From positions 1 to 37,062 of the forward strand of contig MERP01000043.1 in the NCBI GenBank assembly GCA_001772055.1: a stretch of DNA of 37,062 bases, in the 5' to 3' direction. Shown here piece by piece: positions 21,428 to 30,308 of this stretch. Every line of letters begins with the position of its first letter. Positions within the stretch are counted from its first letter, which is position 1. A program made the translations under genes and the position numbers. A model generated the notes under the pieces. That model was not told the origin of the DNA and made no database searches. It saw only the letters and a program-made list of their open reading frames with translations. Source of the DNA: Betaproteobacteria bacterium RIFCSPLOWO2_12_FULL_68_19. GTDB lineage: Bacteria > Pseudomonadota > Gammaproteobacteria > Burkholderiales > SG8-39.

Positions 21428-22329
21428 GCGTCATCGCCATCATTGCCGCGCTCGTCCTCGAGCAATGGCAGCCGCTCGGCGAGAGGAAGGGCGTGCAGAG
21501 CGCGCTTGCCGGGTGGGCGGGCTGGCTGGAGCAGCAGTTCAACGGCGGCGAGCGCCGCCACGGCCTGGTGGCGTGGCTGGTCGGGGTCTTGCCCTGGGTC
21601 GCCGCGGCGATCGTGCTGCACCTGCTGCTCGAGCGCGCGAGCCCGCTGCTCGCGCTCGTCTTCAATGTCGTGGTGCTCTACCTGACGCTCGGGTTCCGCC
21701 AGTTCAGCCACTACTTCACCGACCTGCAGCTCGCGGTCAAGTCCGGCGACATCGACCGCGCGCGCGCGCTGCTCGAGGAATGGCGCGGCGCTTCCGGCGT
21801 GGTGCGCACGCGCGAGGAGGTGATCCGCCTCGCGATCGAGGAGGCGCTGGTCGCCTCGCACCGCCACGTCTTCGGCGTGCTGCTGTGGTACCTGCTGCTG
21901 CCCGGCCCGAGCGGGGCGATCCTGTACCGGCTCGCGGTCTACCTCGCGTGGCGCTGGAGGGCCATGGGCGCCTTCGGCGAGTTCGCGCAGCGCGCGTTCC
22001 ACGTGCTCGACTGGCCCGCGGTGCGCCTCACCGCCGCGGCGTTCGCCGTGGTCGGCGACTTCGAGGACGCGGTCTACTGCTGGCGCACCCAGGCGCGCAG
22101 CTGGCCCGAGCCCAACGCCGGCATCGTGCTCGCCGCGGGCGCGGGCGCGATGGGCGTGCGCCTGGGCATGCCGGTGCAGGAGATCGACGGCATGCAGCCG
22201 CGGCCGGAGATCGGCGTGGGCGAGCCGGCCGACGGGCCGCTGCTCGACAGCGCAGTCGGGCTGCTGTGGCGCGCGCTGGTGGTATGGGTGTTCGTGCTGC
22301 TCGTGATCAGCATCGTGCGCCTCTTGTGA
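21424..22329 (+). CDS. CobD/CbiB (AmpE-like) family membrane protein
   Basis: MSVIAIIAALVLEQWQPL...LYLTLGFRQFSHYFTDLQLAVKSGDIDRARALLEEWRG...SHRHVFGVLLWYLLLPGPSGAILYRL. Confidence 0.8.
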   Translation: MSVIAIIAALVLEQWQPLGERKGVQSALAGWAGWLEQQFNGGERRHGLVAWLVGVLPWVAAAIVLHLLLERASPLLALVFNVVVLYLTLGFRQFSHYFTDLQLAVKSGDIDRARALLEEWRGASGVVRTREEVIRLAIEEALVASHRHVFGVLLWYLLLPGPSGAILYRLAVYLAWRWRAMGAFGEFAQRAFHVLDWPAVRLTAAAFAVVGDFEDAVYCWRTQARSWPEPNAGIVLAAGAGAMGVRLGMPVQEIDGMQPRPEIGVGEPADGPLLDSAVGLLWRALVVWVFVLLVISIVRLL

Positions 22330-22367
22330 AGAGACTGCCGGTGCTCGCCTTCCCGGCCGGCTGAGCC

Positions 22368-22673
22368 TCAGCTCTCGCGGTAGGCGCCGCAGCGCCAGCA
22401 CTGGGTGAACTGCGACTCCGAGCTCTCGCCGCAGGACGCGCAGGTCCAGGGCGTGCCGCTTTTCGACCGGAAGGCCGTTCTCAGGACCGCTTCGGCGCGC
22501 TCGGCTTCGGCTCGCCGCACCCACAGCTCGCCCTGGCACTCGGCGGGCGGCAGCTCGCCCATGGCCGAGGAGAGCAGCTCGTTCTTCACCACCGCGCGGA
22601 TGCCTTCGGCCTCGAGCACGTTGCGCGCGTGATGGACCGCCACCAGGTTATGGGAGCTGTAGATCCTTTTCAA
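22368..22673 (-). CDS. DUF2007-type signal-transducing domain protein with C-terminal zinc ribbon
   Basis: [32 protein letters not shown]...[25 protein letters not shown] overlap with preceding gene. Confidence 0.78.
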   Translation of the reverse strand: MKRIYSSHNLVAVHHARNVLEAEGIRAVVKNELLSSAMGELPPAECQGELWVRRAEAERAEAVLRTAFRSKSGTPWTCASCGESSESQFTQCWRCGAYRES

Positions 22674-22999
22674 AGCTCGAGCAGCGCGTCGCACTTCGCC
22701 GCGCAGATGAAGTCGTTCTCGGACAGGCCGCCGATGGCGTGCGTCGAGTACTCGACGCGGCACTTGTTGTAGCCGACCGCGAGGTCGGGATGATGGTCCT
22801 CGCGGTGCGAGATCCAGGCGAGCGCGTTCACGAACGCCATGGTCTGGTAGTAGTTGGTGAACGGGTAGACCTTGACGAGCTTGCCGCCCTCGAGGATCCA
22901 GCCCTTGAGGCCCTTCAGCATGGCCCTCGCCTGGGCGTCGTCCAGGGGCGCGACGCCGCCTTCGCAGGGCTTGCACTTCTTCCTAGCCAGCTCGCTCAT
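22670..22999 (-). CDS. 4a-hydroxytetrahydrobiopterin dehydratase (pterin-4a-carbinolamine dehydratase)
   Basis: [60 protein letters not shown]. Confidence 0.92.
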   Translation of the reverse strand: MSELARKKCKPCEGGVAPLDDAQARAMLKGLKGWILEGGKLVKVYPFTNYYQTMAFVNALAWISHREDHHPDLAVGYNKCRVEYSTHAIGGLSENDFICAAKCDALLEL

Positions 23000-24246
23000 G
23001 TGGCAGCCTCCTTCAGCCGGGCGATGCGCGCCGCCGCGGGCGGGTGCGAGTCGTAGAACGCCGAGTGCAGCGGGTCGGGGGTCAGCGTGGCGGCGTTGTC
23101 GTGGTAGAGCTTCACCAGCGCCTTGCGCAGCTCGGCCGGGTCGGCGTGCGCCACGGCGTACGCGTCGGCCTCGAACTCGCGCGCGCGCGAGTACAGGCTG
23201 GTGAGGGGGTGCAGGAAGAACAGGAACTCCGGCACCACCAGCAGGAACAGCGCGAGCGCGGCGGCGTTGCCGGGCGTGTGCACGCCCAGGCCGGCGTAGA
23301 ACCAGGGCTTGTCGATCAGCTGGCCGAGCAGCCACAGCAGGGCGAAGCTCACCGCCGCGCCGAGCGCCATGCCCTTCACGATGTGATGCAGCCGGTAGTG
23401 GCCGAGCTCGTGGGCGAGCACCGCCTCGACCTCGGGCGGCTGCAGCCGGCTCACCAGCGTGTCGAACAGCACGATGCGCTTGGCCGCGCCGAAGCCGGTG
23501 AAGAAGGCGTTGCCGTGGCTGGAGCGCCTGGAGCCGTCCATGAGGTACAGCCCGCTCGACTTGAAGCCGCAGCGCGCCAGCAGCCGCGCGACGCGCTCCG
23601 CGAGCTCGCCCTGCGCGAGCGGCGTGAACTTGTTGAACAGCGGCAGGATCAGCGCGGGGTAGACCATCATCATCACCACCGAGTAGGCGAGCCACAGCGC
23701 CCAGACGTACAGCCACCACTGCTCGTCGGCAAGCCCCATCAGCCACAGCACCGCGACGAGCAGCGGCACGCCGAGCGCGAGCGCGACGAGCGTGTGCTTG
23801 GCGAGGTCGACGAGGAACAGGCCGAGCGTCATGCGGTTGAAGCCGAAGCGCGCCTCGATGCCGAAGATGCGCGCCAGCGTCGCGGGCAGGCCGATGAGCG
23901 CCTGCAGGAAGAAGACGCTCAGCAGCAGCGCCGTGCCGTGCGCGAGCGAGCCGGCCTCGAAGGCGCGCGCCCAGGCCTGCGAGAGCCACTGGATCAGCCC
24001 GCCGAGCGTGAACACGAGCAGCGCCGCGGCGTGGACCAGCGCCTCGAGCATGCCCAGCCGGTTCTTGGCGACGGTGTAGTCCGCGGCCTGCTGGTGCGCC
24101 GCGAGAGGGATGGAGGCGGCGAAGCTCGCCGGCACCGCCTCGCGATGCGCGCGCACGTGCTGCACCTGGCGCAGCGCGAGCCACAGGCGCGCGGCGGTGG
24201 CGGCGGCGAGCGTCGCGAGGTAGAGCCAGGTCAGGGCGTCGCTCAT
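22996..24246 (-). CDS. M48 family metallopeptidase (Ste24-like)
   Basis: [20 protein letters not shown] (HExxH), EFEADAYAV, multiple TM segments. Confidence 0.92.
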   Translation of the reverse strand: MSDALTWLYLATLAAATAARLWLALRQVQHVRAHREAVPASFAASIPLAAHQQAADYTVAKNRLGMLEALVHAAALLVFTLGGLIQWLSQAWARAFEAGSLAHGTALLLSVFFLQALIGLPATLARIFGIEARFGFNRMTLGLFLVDLAKHTLVALALGVPLLVAVLWLMGLADEQWWLYVWALWLAYSVVMMMVYPALILPLFNKFTPLAQGELAERVARLLARCGFKSSGLYLMDGSRRSSHGNAFFTGFGAAKRIVLFDTLVSRLQPPEVEAVLAHELGHYRLHHIVKGMALGAAVSFALLWLLGQLIDKPWFYAGLGVHTPGNAAALALFLLVVPEFLFFLHPLTSLYSRAREFEADAYAVAHADPAELRKALVKLYHDNAATLTPDPLHSAFYDSHPPAAARIARLKEAAT

Positions 24247-24264
24247 GCCGTGAGAGAATAAAGC

Positions 24265-24810
24265 ATGCCCGCCGATCCGAACAACCTCATCTGGATCGAC
24301 ATGGAGATGACCGGGCTGCAGCCCGACTCCGACCGCATCATCGAGATCGCGATGCTGGTCACCGACCCGCAGCTCGCGCTGCTCGCCGAGGGCCCGGTGC
24401 TCGTCGTCCACCAGCCCGCCGAGGTGCTCGAGGCGATGGACTCGTGGAACCGCAGCGTGCACGCCAAGAGCGGGCTGGTCGAGCGCGTGCGCTCATCGCG
24501 CCTCGCCGAGGCCGAGGCGCAGCGCCAGGCGCTCGAGTTCCTCGCCAAGCACGTGCCGGCCGGCGCCTCGCCGATGTGCGGCAACTCGATCTGCCAGGAC
24601 CGGCGCTTCCTCGCGCGCTGGATGCCCCAGCTCGAGGCCTACTTCCACTACCGCAACCTCGACGTCTCGACCCTTAAGGAGCTGGTGCGCCGCTGGAAGC
24701 CCGAGCTCATGAAGGGCGTGGCCAAGGAGGGCCGGCACGAGGCCATGGCCGACATCCTCGAGTCGATCGAGGAGCTCAGGTACTACCGCAAGGCCGTAAT
24801 GACCATCTAG
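24265..24810 (+). CDS. orn: Oligoribonuclease
   Basis: [60 protein letters not shown]. Confidence 0.97.
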   Translation: MPADPNNLIWIDMEMTGLQPDSDRIIEIAMLVTDPQLALLAEGPVLVVHQPAEVLEAMDSWNRSVHAKSGLVERVRSSRLAEAEAQRQALEFLAKHVPAGASPMCGNSICQDRRFLARWMPQLEAYFHYRNLDVSTLKELVRRWKPELMKGVAKEGRHEAMADILESIEELRYYRKAVMTI

Positions 24811-24829
24811 ATCGGGGTCAGACCCCGAT
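24811..24829. repeat. Perfect palindromic element ATCGGGGTC-A-GACCCCGAT
   Basis: 9-bp perfect arms between convergent orn and RidA stop codons; possible bidirectional terminator or REP-like element. Confidence 0.7.
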
Positions 24830-24832
24830 TTC

Positions 24833-25348
24833 CTAGCGGCGCTTCTTTTTCGCAGCCTTCTTCGCGGCCGGCTTCCCGGGCGTGGCTCCGGCTACCTCTA
24901 CGATGCACTCGATCTCGACCGGGATGCCCATCGGCAGCGAGCCCATGCCGACCGCCGAGCGCGCGTGCTTGCCGGCCTCGCCGAACACCTGGACGAAGAG
25001 ATCCGAGCAGCCGTTGATGACTTTCGGATGGTCCTTGAACTCGGGATCGGCATTGACCATGCCGAGCACCTTGACCACGCGCTTCACGCGGTCGAGGCTG
25101 CCGAGCTCGGCACGCATGACGGCGAGCAGGTCCATGCCGACGGTGCGCGCGTGCTCGTAGGCCTGCTCCAGGGTGTACTCGCGGCCGACCTTGCCCATGG
25201 GGCGCCTGCCGTCGGCGCCCGCGCGCGGGCCCTTGCCGGCGAGGAAGAGCAGGTTGCCGGTGCGCACGGCGTTGACGTAGCTCGCGATCGGGGCCGAGAC
25301 CGCGCCCAGATCGAGATTCAATTCCTTCAAACGCCGTTCGGCGCTCAA
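24833..25348 (-). CDS. RidA/YjgF family protein with Lys-rich C-terminal tail
   Basis: SYVNAVRTGNLLFLAGKGP...VKVLGMVNADPEFKDHPKVINGCSDLFVQVFGEAGKHARSAVGMGSLPMGIPVEIECI; TTGA overlap with the FAD oxidase stop. Confidence 0.88.
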   Translation of the reverse strand: MSAERRLKELNLDLGAVSAPIASYVNAVRTGNLLFLAGKGPRAGADGRRPMGKVGREYTLEQAYEHARTVGMDLLAVMRAELGSLDRVKRVVKVLGMVNADPEFKDHPKVINGCSDLFVQVFGEAGKHARSAVGMGSLPMGIPVEIECIVEVAGATPGKPAAKKAAKKKRR

Positions 25349-26733
25349 AGCGAGACGACTTTCCCCGGGTTCATGAGGTTCTCGGGATCGAAGAGCCGCT
25401 TGATGTCGCGCATCACGTCGATGACGTCGTCGCCCAGCTCGGAGCGCATCGAGCCCTGCTTGCCCATGCCGATGCCGTGCTCGCCGGTGCAGGTGCCTTC
25501 CAGGCGCAGCGCGCGCTCGATCAGGCGCCGGTTGAACTCCTTGGCGAGCTCGGTCTCCTCGGGCTTGTTCGGGTCGACCAGGAACATGAGGTGGAAGTTG
25601 CCGTCGCCGACGTGGCCGAGCAGCGGCACCGGGGCGATGTAGCTCTTCACGTCCTCCATCGTCTCGCTCACGCACTCGGCGAGGCGCGAGATCGGCACGC
25701 ACACGTCGGTCGATATCGCGCGCGAGCCGGGCCGCAGCTGCAGGCAGGCGAAATAGGCGTTGTGGCGCGCGTCCCAGAGCTGGCTGCGCTCCTCCGCCCT
25801 GGTCGCCCAGACGAAGTCCTTGCCGCCGTTCTCGCGCGCGATCTCCTGCACCGCCTCGGCCTGCTCGACCACGCTCGCCTTGGTGCCGTGGAACTCGAAG
25901 AACAGCGTCGGCGCGACGCGATAGCTCGTCTTCTTGTACTTGTTGATCGCGTCGATGGTCTTGTCGCACACGATCTCGGAGCGCGCGATCGGGATGCCGG
26001 CCTGGATGGTCTGGATCACGGTGCGGGTGCAGCCGTCGACGCTGTCGAAGGCGCACATCGCCGCCGACATGGCCTCCTGCACCGGGTAGAGCCTGACGGT
26101 GACCTCGGTGATGATGCCGAGCGTGCCCTCCGAGCCGACGAACAGGCGCGTCAGGTCGTAGCCGGCGGCGGACTTCTTGGCGCGCCGCGAGGTCTGGATC
26201 ACGCGCCCGTCGGCGAGCACCACCTTCAAGGACAGCACGTTCTCGCGCATCGTGCCGTAGCGCACCGCGTTGGTGCCCGAGGCGCGCGTCGCGCTCATGC
26301 CGCCGATGGTCGCGTCGGCGCCCGGGTCGACGGGGAAGAACAGCCCCGTGTGCTTGATGAACTCGTTGAGCTGCTTGCGGGTCACGCCGGCCTCGACCAC
26401 CGCGTCGAGGTCCTCCTCGTGCACCGCGAGCACCTGGTTCATCTGCGACAGATCGATGCACACGCCGCCCTGCACCGCGAGGATGTGTCCCTCGAGCGAG
26501 GTGCCGACGCCGAACGGGATCATCGGCACGCGGTGGCGGCGGCAGATGTTCACGACGTCGCGCACTTCGTCCGTGCTTTTCACGAAAACAACTGCATCGG
26601 GAGGGGCGTAAGGGAAGTAGGACTCGTCCTTGCCGTGGTGCTCGCGCACCGCCGCCGAGGTCGAGACCCGCTCGCCGAGCAGCGCCCTGAGCTCCTCGAG
26701 CACCGAGCGGTCGAATTCGCGCGCCTTGTTCAT
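25345..26733 (-). CDS. FAD-binding oxidase, D-lactate dehydrogenase (cytochrome)/GlcD-like
   Basis: PMIPFGVGTSLEGHILAVQGGVCIDLSQMN, GADATIGGMSATRASGTNAVRYGTM, GHVGDGNFH, GTCTGEHGIGMGK. Confidence 0.92.
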   Translation of the reverse strand: MNKAREFDRSVLEELRALLGERVSTSAAVREHHGKDESYFPYAPPDAVVFVKSTDEVRDVVNICRRHRVPMIPFGVGTSLEGHILAVQGGVCIDLSQMNQVLAVHEEDLDAVVEAGVTRKQLNEFIKHTGLFFPVDPGADATIGGMSATRASGTNAVRYGTMRENVLSLKVVLADGRVIQTSRRAKKSAAGYDLTRLFVGSEGTLGIITEVTVRLYPVQEAMSAAMCAFDSVDGCTRTVIQTIQAGIPIARSEIVCDKTIDAINKYKKTSYRVAPTLFFEFHGTKASVVEQAEAVQEIARENGGKDFVWATRAEERSQLWDARHNAYFACLQLRPGSRAISTDVCVPISRLAECVSETMEDVKSYIAPVPLLGHVGDGNFHLMFLVDPNKPEETELAKEFNRRLIERALRLEGTCTGEHGIGMGKQGSMRSELGDDVIDVMRDIKRLFDPENLMNPGKVVSL

Positions 26734-26737
26734 GGCT

Positions 26738-26944
26738 TCATTTTAGTCTTATGTCGCCCTGGAACGGCACCTTGATGCCGAGCGAGGGGATCTCCAGGGT
26801 GACCAGCGCCGGGATGGTTTCATTCCCGGCAAGCTTTTTTTCCTGCAGCGCCTTCTGCACCGCCTGCTCGATCTCGCGCTGCGAGTTGACCCCGACCATC
26901 TTGAGGAACTTGCGGATGCTGAGGTTGAAGGTTTCCTGGTCCAT
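26738..26944 (-). CDS. DUF6494-like small protein
   Basis: MDQETFNLSIRKFLKMVGVNSQREIEQAVQKALQEKKL...; GGGAGAT ribosome-binding site. Confidence 0.72.
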   Translation of the reverse strand: MDQETFNLSIRKFLKMVGVNSQREIEQAVQKALQEKKLAGNETIPALVTLEIPSLGIKVPFQGDIRLK

Positions 26945-26946
26945 GG

Positions 26947-28353
26947 TTATCTCCCGGATAGCAATTTCCTGGCCATTTCCTTGCCGAGCTCCACGCCCCA
27001 CTGGTCGAAGCTGTTCAGGTTCCACAGCACGCCCTGCACGAACACCTTGTGCTCGTACAGCGCGATCAGCCTTCCCAGGTTCCTCGGGCTCAAGCCTTCA
27101 AGCAGCAAGATACTCGAAGGCCGGTTGCCCGGGTATTGCTTGTGCGCCGGCAGCGCCGGGTCGTCGGTGCCGAAAGCGAGCGCGTCGGCCTGGGCCCTCG
27201 CGTTGGCAGTTAGAAGTTCATTTGAAGAAATATCGATGAAGTCGACCGGCACGATCTGGGTCCCCTGGTGGAGCAGCTGGTGGAACGAGTGCTGGCTCAC
27301 TGTGCCCTCCATGCCCCACAGCACCGGCGCGGTCGCGTAGTCGACCAGGCGCCCCTCGCGGTCGACGCGCTTGCCGTTGGATTCCATCTCGAGCTGCTGC
27401 AGGTAGGAGGGAAACAGGCGCAGCGCGTTCGAGTAGGGCAGCACCGCGTGGGTCGCCGCGCCGAGGAAGTTCGCGTTCCACACGCCGGCGAGCGCCATCA
27501 GCACCGGGACGTTCTTCTCGAGCGGCGCCTCGCGGAAGTGCTCGTCGATATCCTTCGCACCGGACAGGAGCTCGTCAAAGCCCTGGACGCCGATGGCGCA
27601 CATGGCGGCGAAGCCGACCGCAGACCAGACCGAGAAGCGCCCGCCGACCCAGTCCCACATCGGCAGGATTTCGTCGGCGCCGAATTTTCTGGCGGCTTCG
27701 ACGTTGGAGGTGACTGCCATGAATTTCCTGCCTCCCCATCGCTTGGCCGCCTCGGCGTTCGCCATCGTCTCCTGCGTGGTGAAGGTCTTCGAGACCACGA
27801 CGAAGAGCGTCCCGGCCGGATCGGCGCCTTCGAGCGCGCGCTCCAGGTCGCGCGGGTCGACGTTGGCGGCGAAGCGCACTTCGAGCGTGCCGTCGCCGAG
27901 CGCGTCGGCGACGAGCCGCGGCCCGAGGTCGGAGCCGCCGGTGCCCAGGTTCACGATTGTCCGGTACTTGCGGGTCTGGCGGAGCCGGCCGGCAAGATCC
28001 TTCATCCTGGAAAGTGCTTCCTTCACTTCAGCCGGAGCCTCGGGTCCCGCCCGCAGCGCGCTGTGCCAGGCGGCGCGATCCTCGGTCGAATTCACCTTCT
28101 TGCCCGAAAGCAGCGCTTCTCGCCACTCGGGGAGCCCGCGCTCGCTGGCGAGGTGGCAGAGCAGCCTCAATGTCATGGCGCCGAGGCGCTGGCGCGAGTA
28201 GTCGAGGCGCACGCCCGGCGCCTGGGCGACGAACTGCACGCTGCGCGCGACGTCGTGCGCGAACAGCTCGCGCAGGTGCACGCTCTTCCAGCTCTCGGCG
28301 TGCGTCGCGAGCTGCGACCAGGCCTTGCATTCGGTGGGCGGCATCGTGTTCAT
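26947..28353 (-). CDS. pgi: Glucose-6-phosphate isomerase
   Basis: NLGTGGSDLGPRL, FVVVSKTFTTQETMANA, DWVGGRFSVWSAVGF, HQLLHQGTQIVPVDFI, FDQWGVELGKEMA. Confidence 0.96.
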   Translation of the reverse strand: MNTMPPTECKAWSQLATHAESWKSVHLRELFAHDVARSVQFVAQAPGVRLDYSRQRLGAMTLRLLCHLASERGLPEWREALLSGKKVNSTEDRAAWHSALRAGPEAPAEVKEALSRMKDLAGRLRQTRKYRTIVNLGTGGSDLGPRLVADALGDGTLEVRFAANVDPRDLERALEGADPAGTLFVVVSKTFTTQETMANAEAAKRWGGRKFMAVTSNVEAARKFGADEILPMWDWVGGRFSVWSAVGFAAMCAIGVQGFDELLSGAKDIDEHFREAPLEKNVPVLMALAGVWNANFLGAATHAVLPYSNALRLFPSYLQQLEMESNGKRVDREGRLVDYATAPVLWGMEGTVSQHSFHQLLHQGTQIVPVDFIDISSNELLTANARAQADALAFGTDDPALPAHKQYPGNRPSSILLLEGLSPRNLGRLIALYEHKVFVQGVLWNLNSFDQWGVELGKEMARKLLSGR

Positions 28354-29987
28354 TTGTCCGCGGCGTACAGGCGGTAGCGCTCGGAGCGGTCGCCGGGACG
28401 GCCCACGTCGGCGAGCTTGCTCCAGCCGGCGCCCGGGGCATCGAACTCGTCGCGCGGCCTGCCCTGCACCAGCATGAGGGGGCAGTCTCGCGGCCGCAGC
28501 GCGTCGAAGGGCACGGTGCGAATTCCCGCGTGGTAATCGAGCGCCGCGGACTGCGTCACGCCGAGCGACTTGCCCGAGATGCAGCGCGCGTCCGCCGGGA
28601 TCTTCGAGCGCAGCTGCAGCGCGACCGGGCGGTAGCTCTTCTGGTAGTCGGCCCAGGGCATCAGCAGCATGGCGAAGCTGCCCCAGAGCAGCACGATGCC
28701 GCTCGCCCAGCGCAGCAGGCTGCGCAGCGGCGAGGCCGCGGCGTAGAAAACGACGTAGAGCCAGCCCAGGGCGAGGGCGAGAGCGAAGAGAAACGGCAGG
28801 AGCTCGAACTGCGGCACGAAGCCCGGGGCGGTCTTGGCGAAGTTGTGGGCGATCTTGGGCGGCACGCCGGTCATCATCGCGACGTAGCCCAGCCAGATCA
28901 GCGCGGCGAAGAACGCGAAGGCGAGCACGCCGAACCAGTCGAGCGCAGCCGCGGCGCCGCGCCGCAGGCCGTGCACGCCCTGGGCGGCGAGCAGCGCGAG
29001 CGGCGCGAGGGCGGGGATGAGGTTCACGTCGCGCGCGTCGCCCCAGACGGAGAAGCCGCCGAGCATCAGCAGCGTCGCGCAGGCCGGCACGAAGAGGCGC
29101 GGCTCGCGCCAGGCGCCGCGCAGCGACCACGCCGCCCAGAGCGCGAGCGGCCACGCCGGCCAGGCGAACCAGCTGCCGATCGACACGAGCGAGCGCAGGT
29201 CGGAGAGCGGCTCGCCCTGCGGCTGCCAGGCGATCCCCCACCACTCGAGGAAGGCATGCGGCGAGTCGAGCGCCAGCGCGAGCGGCCAGGAGAGCCCGAC
29301 CAGCAGCAAGGCGACCAGCGCGGAAACGAGGAACGCGGCGCCGCGGCGCTGGCGCCATTGGGGCGAGACGAAGGCGCCGGCGAGGCTCGCGGCCGCCAGC
29401 GCGCCGGGCGCGACCCAGGAGGAAGAGAGGAAGGCGAGCCCGAGCGCCGCGCCGAACGCGACGCCCGCCGACACCGGCCGGCGGATGGCGTACGGCAGCG
29501 CCGCGAGCGCGGCGCAGATGGCGGCGAGCGAGGCGAGCTCGGGAAGCGCCTCGTGCGCGTGCACTATCAGGCCCACCGAGCCGAGCAGCAGCAGCACCGC
29601 GGCAGCCGCGACGCTGCGGCCCTGCTCGGCCGGCGCCCAGCGGCGCGCCGCGGCGTACAGCATCCAGAAGGCAAGGAACATGAAGGCGCCGCTCGCGAGG
29701 CGCGCGGCGGCATGGAACTCGAGGAGCGGGCGCAGCGCGGCGCCGAAGCCGAGCGCCACCCAGTGGAAGAGCGGCGGGTCCTGCAGCCACGGCAGCCCGG
29801 CGACGCGCGGCACCAGCAGCTCGCCGCTCGCCGCCATGCCGTGCACGATGCCCAGGCCGATCGCGTCGTGCGATTTCCACGGATCGTGGCCGGCGAGCCC
29901 GGGCAGCACGAACAGCGCCGCGACCAGCGCGAGCGCGCCCGAGGGCAACGCAAGCCCGAGGCGCGGCAGCGTCAGCCGGGGCAGCAT
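28350..29987 (-). CDS. ArnT/GT39-like membrane glycosyltransferase
   Basis: DPWKSHDAIGLGIVHGMAASGELLVPRVAGLPWLQDPPLFHWVALGFGAAL with many TM segments; ATGA-type overlap with pgi start. Confidence 0.82.
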   Translation of the reverse strand: MLPRLTLPRLGLALPSGALALVAALFVLPGLAGHDPWKSHDAIGLGIVHGMAASGELLVPRVAGLPWLQDPPLFHWVALGFGAALRPLLEFHAAARLASGAFMFLAFWMLYAAARRWAPAEQGRSVAAAAVLLLLGSVGLIVHAHEALPELASLAAICAALAALPYAIRRPVSAGVAFGAALGLAFLSSSWVAPGALAAASLAGAFVSPQWRQRRGAAFLVSALVALLLVGLSWPLALALDSPHAFLEWWGIAWQPQGEPLSDLRSLVSIGSWFAWPAWPLALWAAWSLRGAWREPRLFVPACATLLMLGGFSVWGDARDVNLIPALAPLALLAAQGVHGLRRGAAAALDWFGVLAFAFFAALIWLGYVAMMTGVPPKIAHNFAKTAPGFVPQFELLPFLFALALALGWLYVVFYAAASPLRSLLRWASGIVLLWGSFAMLLMPWADYQKSYRPVALQLRSKIPADARCISGKSLGVTQSAALDYHAGIRTVPFDALRPRDCPLMLVQGRPRDEFDAPGAGWSKLADVGRPGDRSERYRLYAADK

Positions 29988-29997
29988 GCCCCGCGGT

Positions 29998-30255
29998 CTA
30001 CTTCGCCTTCTTGCTGTAGCGGCGCCTGAACTTCTCGACCCGGCCGGCGGTATCGACGATCTTCTGCTTGCCGGTGTAGTACGAGTGCGACTCGGAGGAC
30101 ACCTCGACCTTGACGACCGGGTACTCCTTGCCGTCGGTCCACTTCATGGTCTCGCGGCCCTTGGTGTCGATCGCCGAGCGCGTGAGGAAGGAGTGATTGG
30201 CGCTGGTGTCGAGGAAGATCACCGGCCGGTATTCGGGATGGATGCCAGGTTTCAT
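29998..30255 (-). CDS. rpmE2: 50S ribosomal protein L31 type B
   Basis: [65 protein letters not shown]; no zinc CxxC. Confidence 0.96.
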   Translation of the reverse strand: MKPGIHPEYRPVIFLDTSANHSFLTRSAIDTKGRETMKWTDGKEYPVVKVEVSSESHSYYTGKQKIVDTAGRVEKFRRRYSKKAK

Positions 30256-30284
30256 GTCGCGGTCTGCCCTTCGAGAGGGGGCGG

Positions 30285-30290
30285 ATTATA
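30285..30290 (-). promoter_or_regulatory. Candidate -10 element for rpmE2
   Basis: Minus strand TATAAT about 30 nt upstream of the rpmE2 ATG; no convincing -35. Confidence 0.4.
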
Positions 30291-30308
30291 CAAGAAAATC
30301 AAAGGCTC

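Noticed and set aside
26947-29880. 977-aa ORF as a fusion protein
   Set aside because: First half is an out-of-frame read of the GT39 gene; only the pgi part is real.
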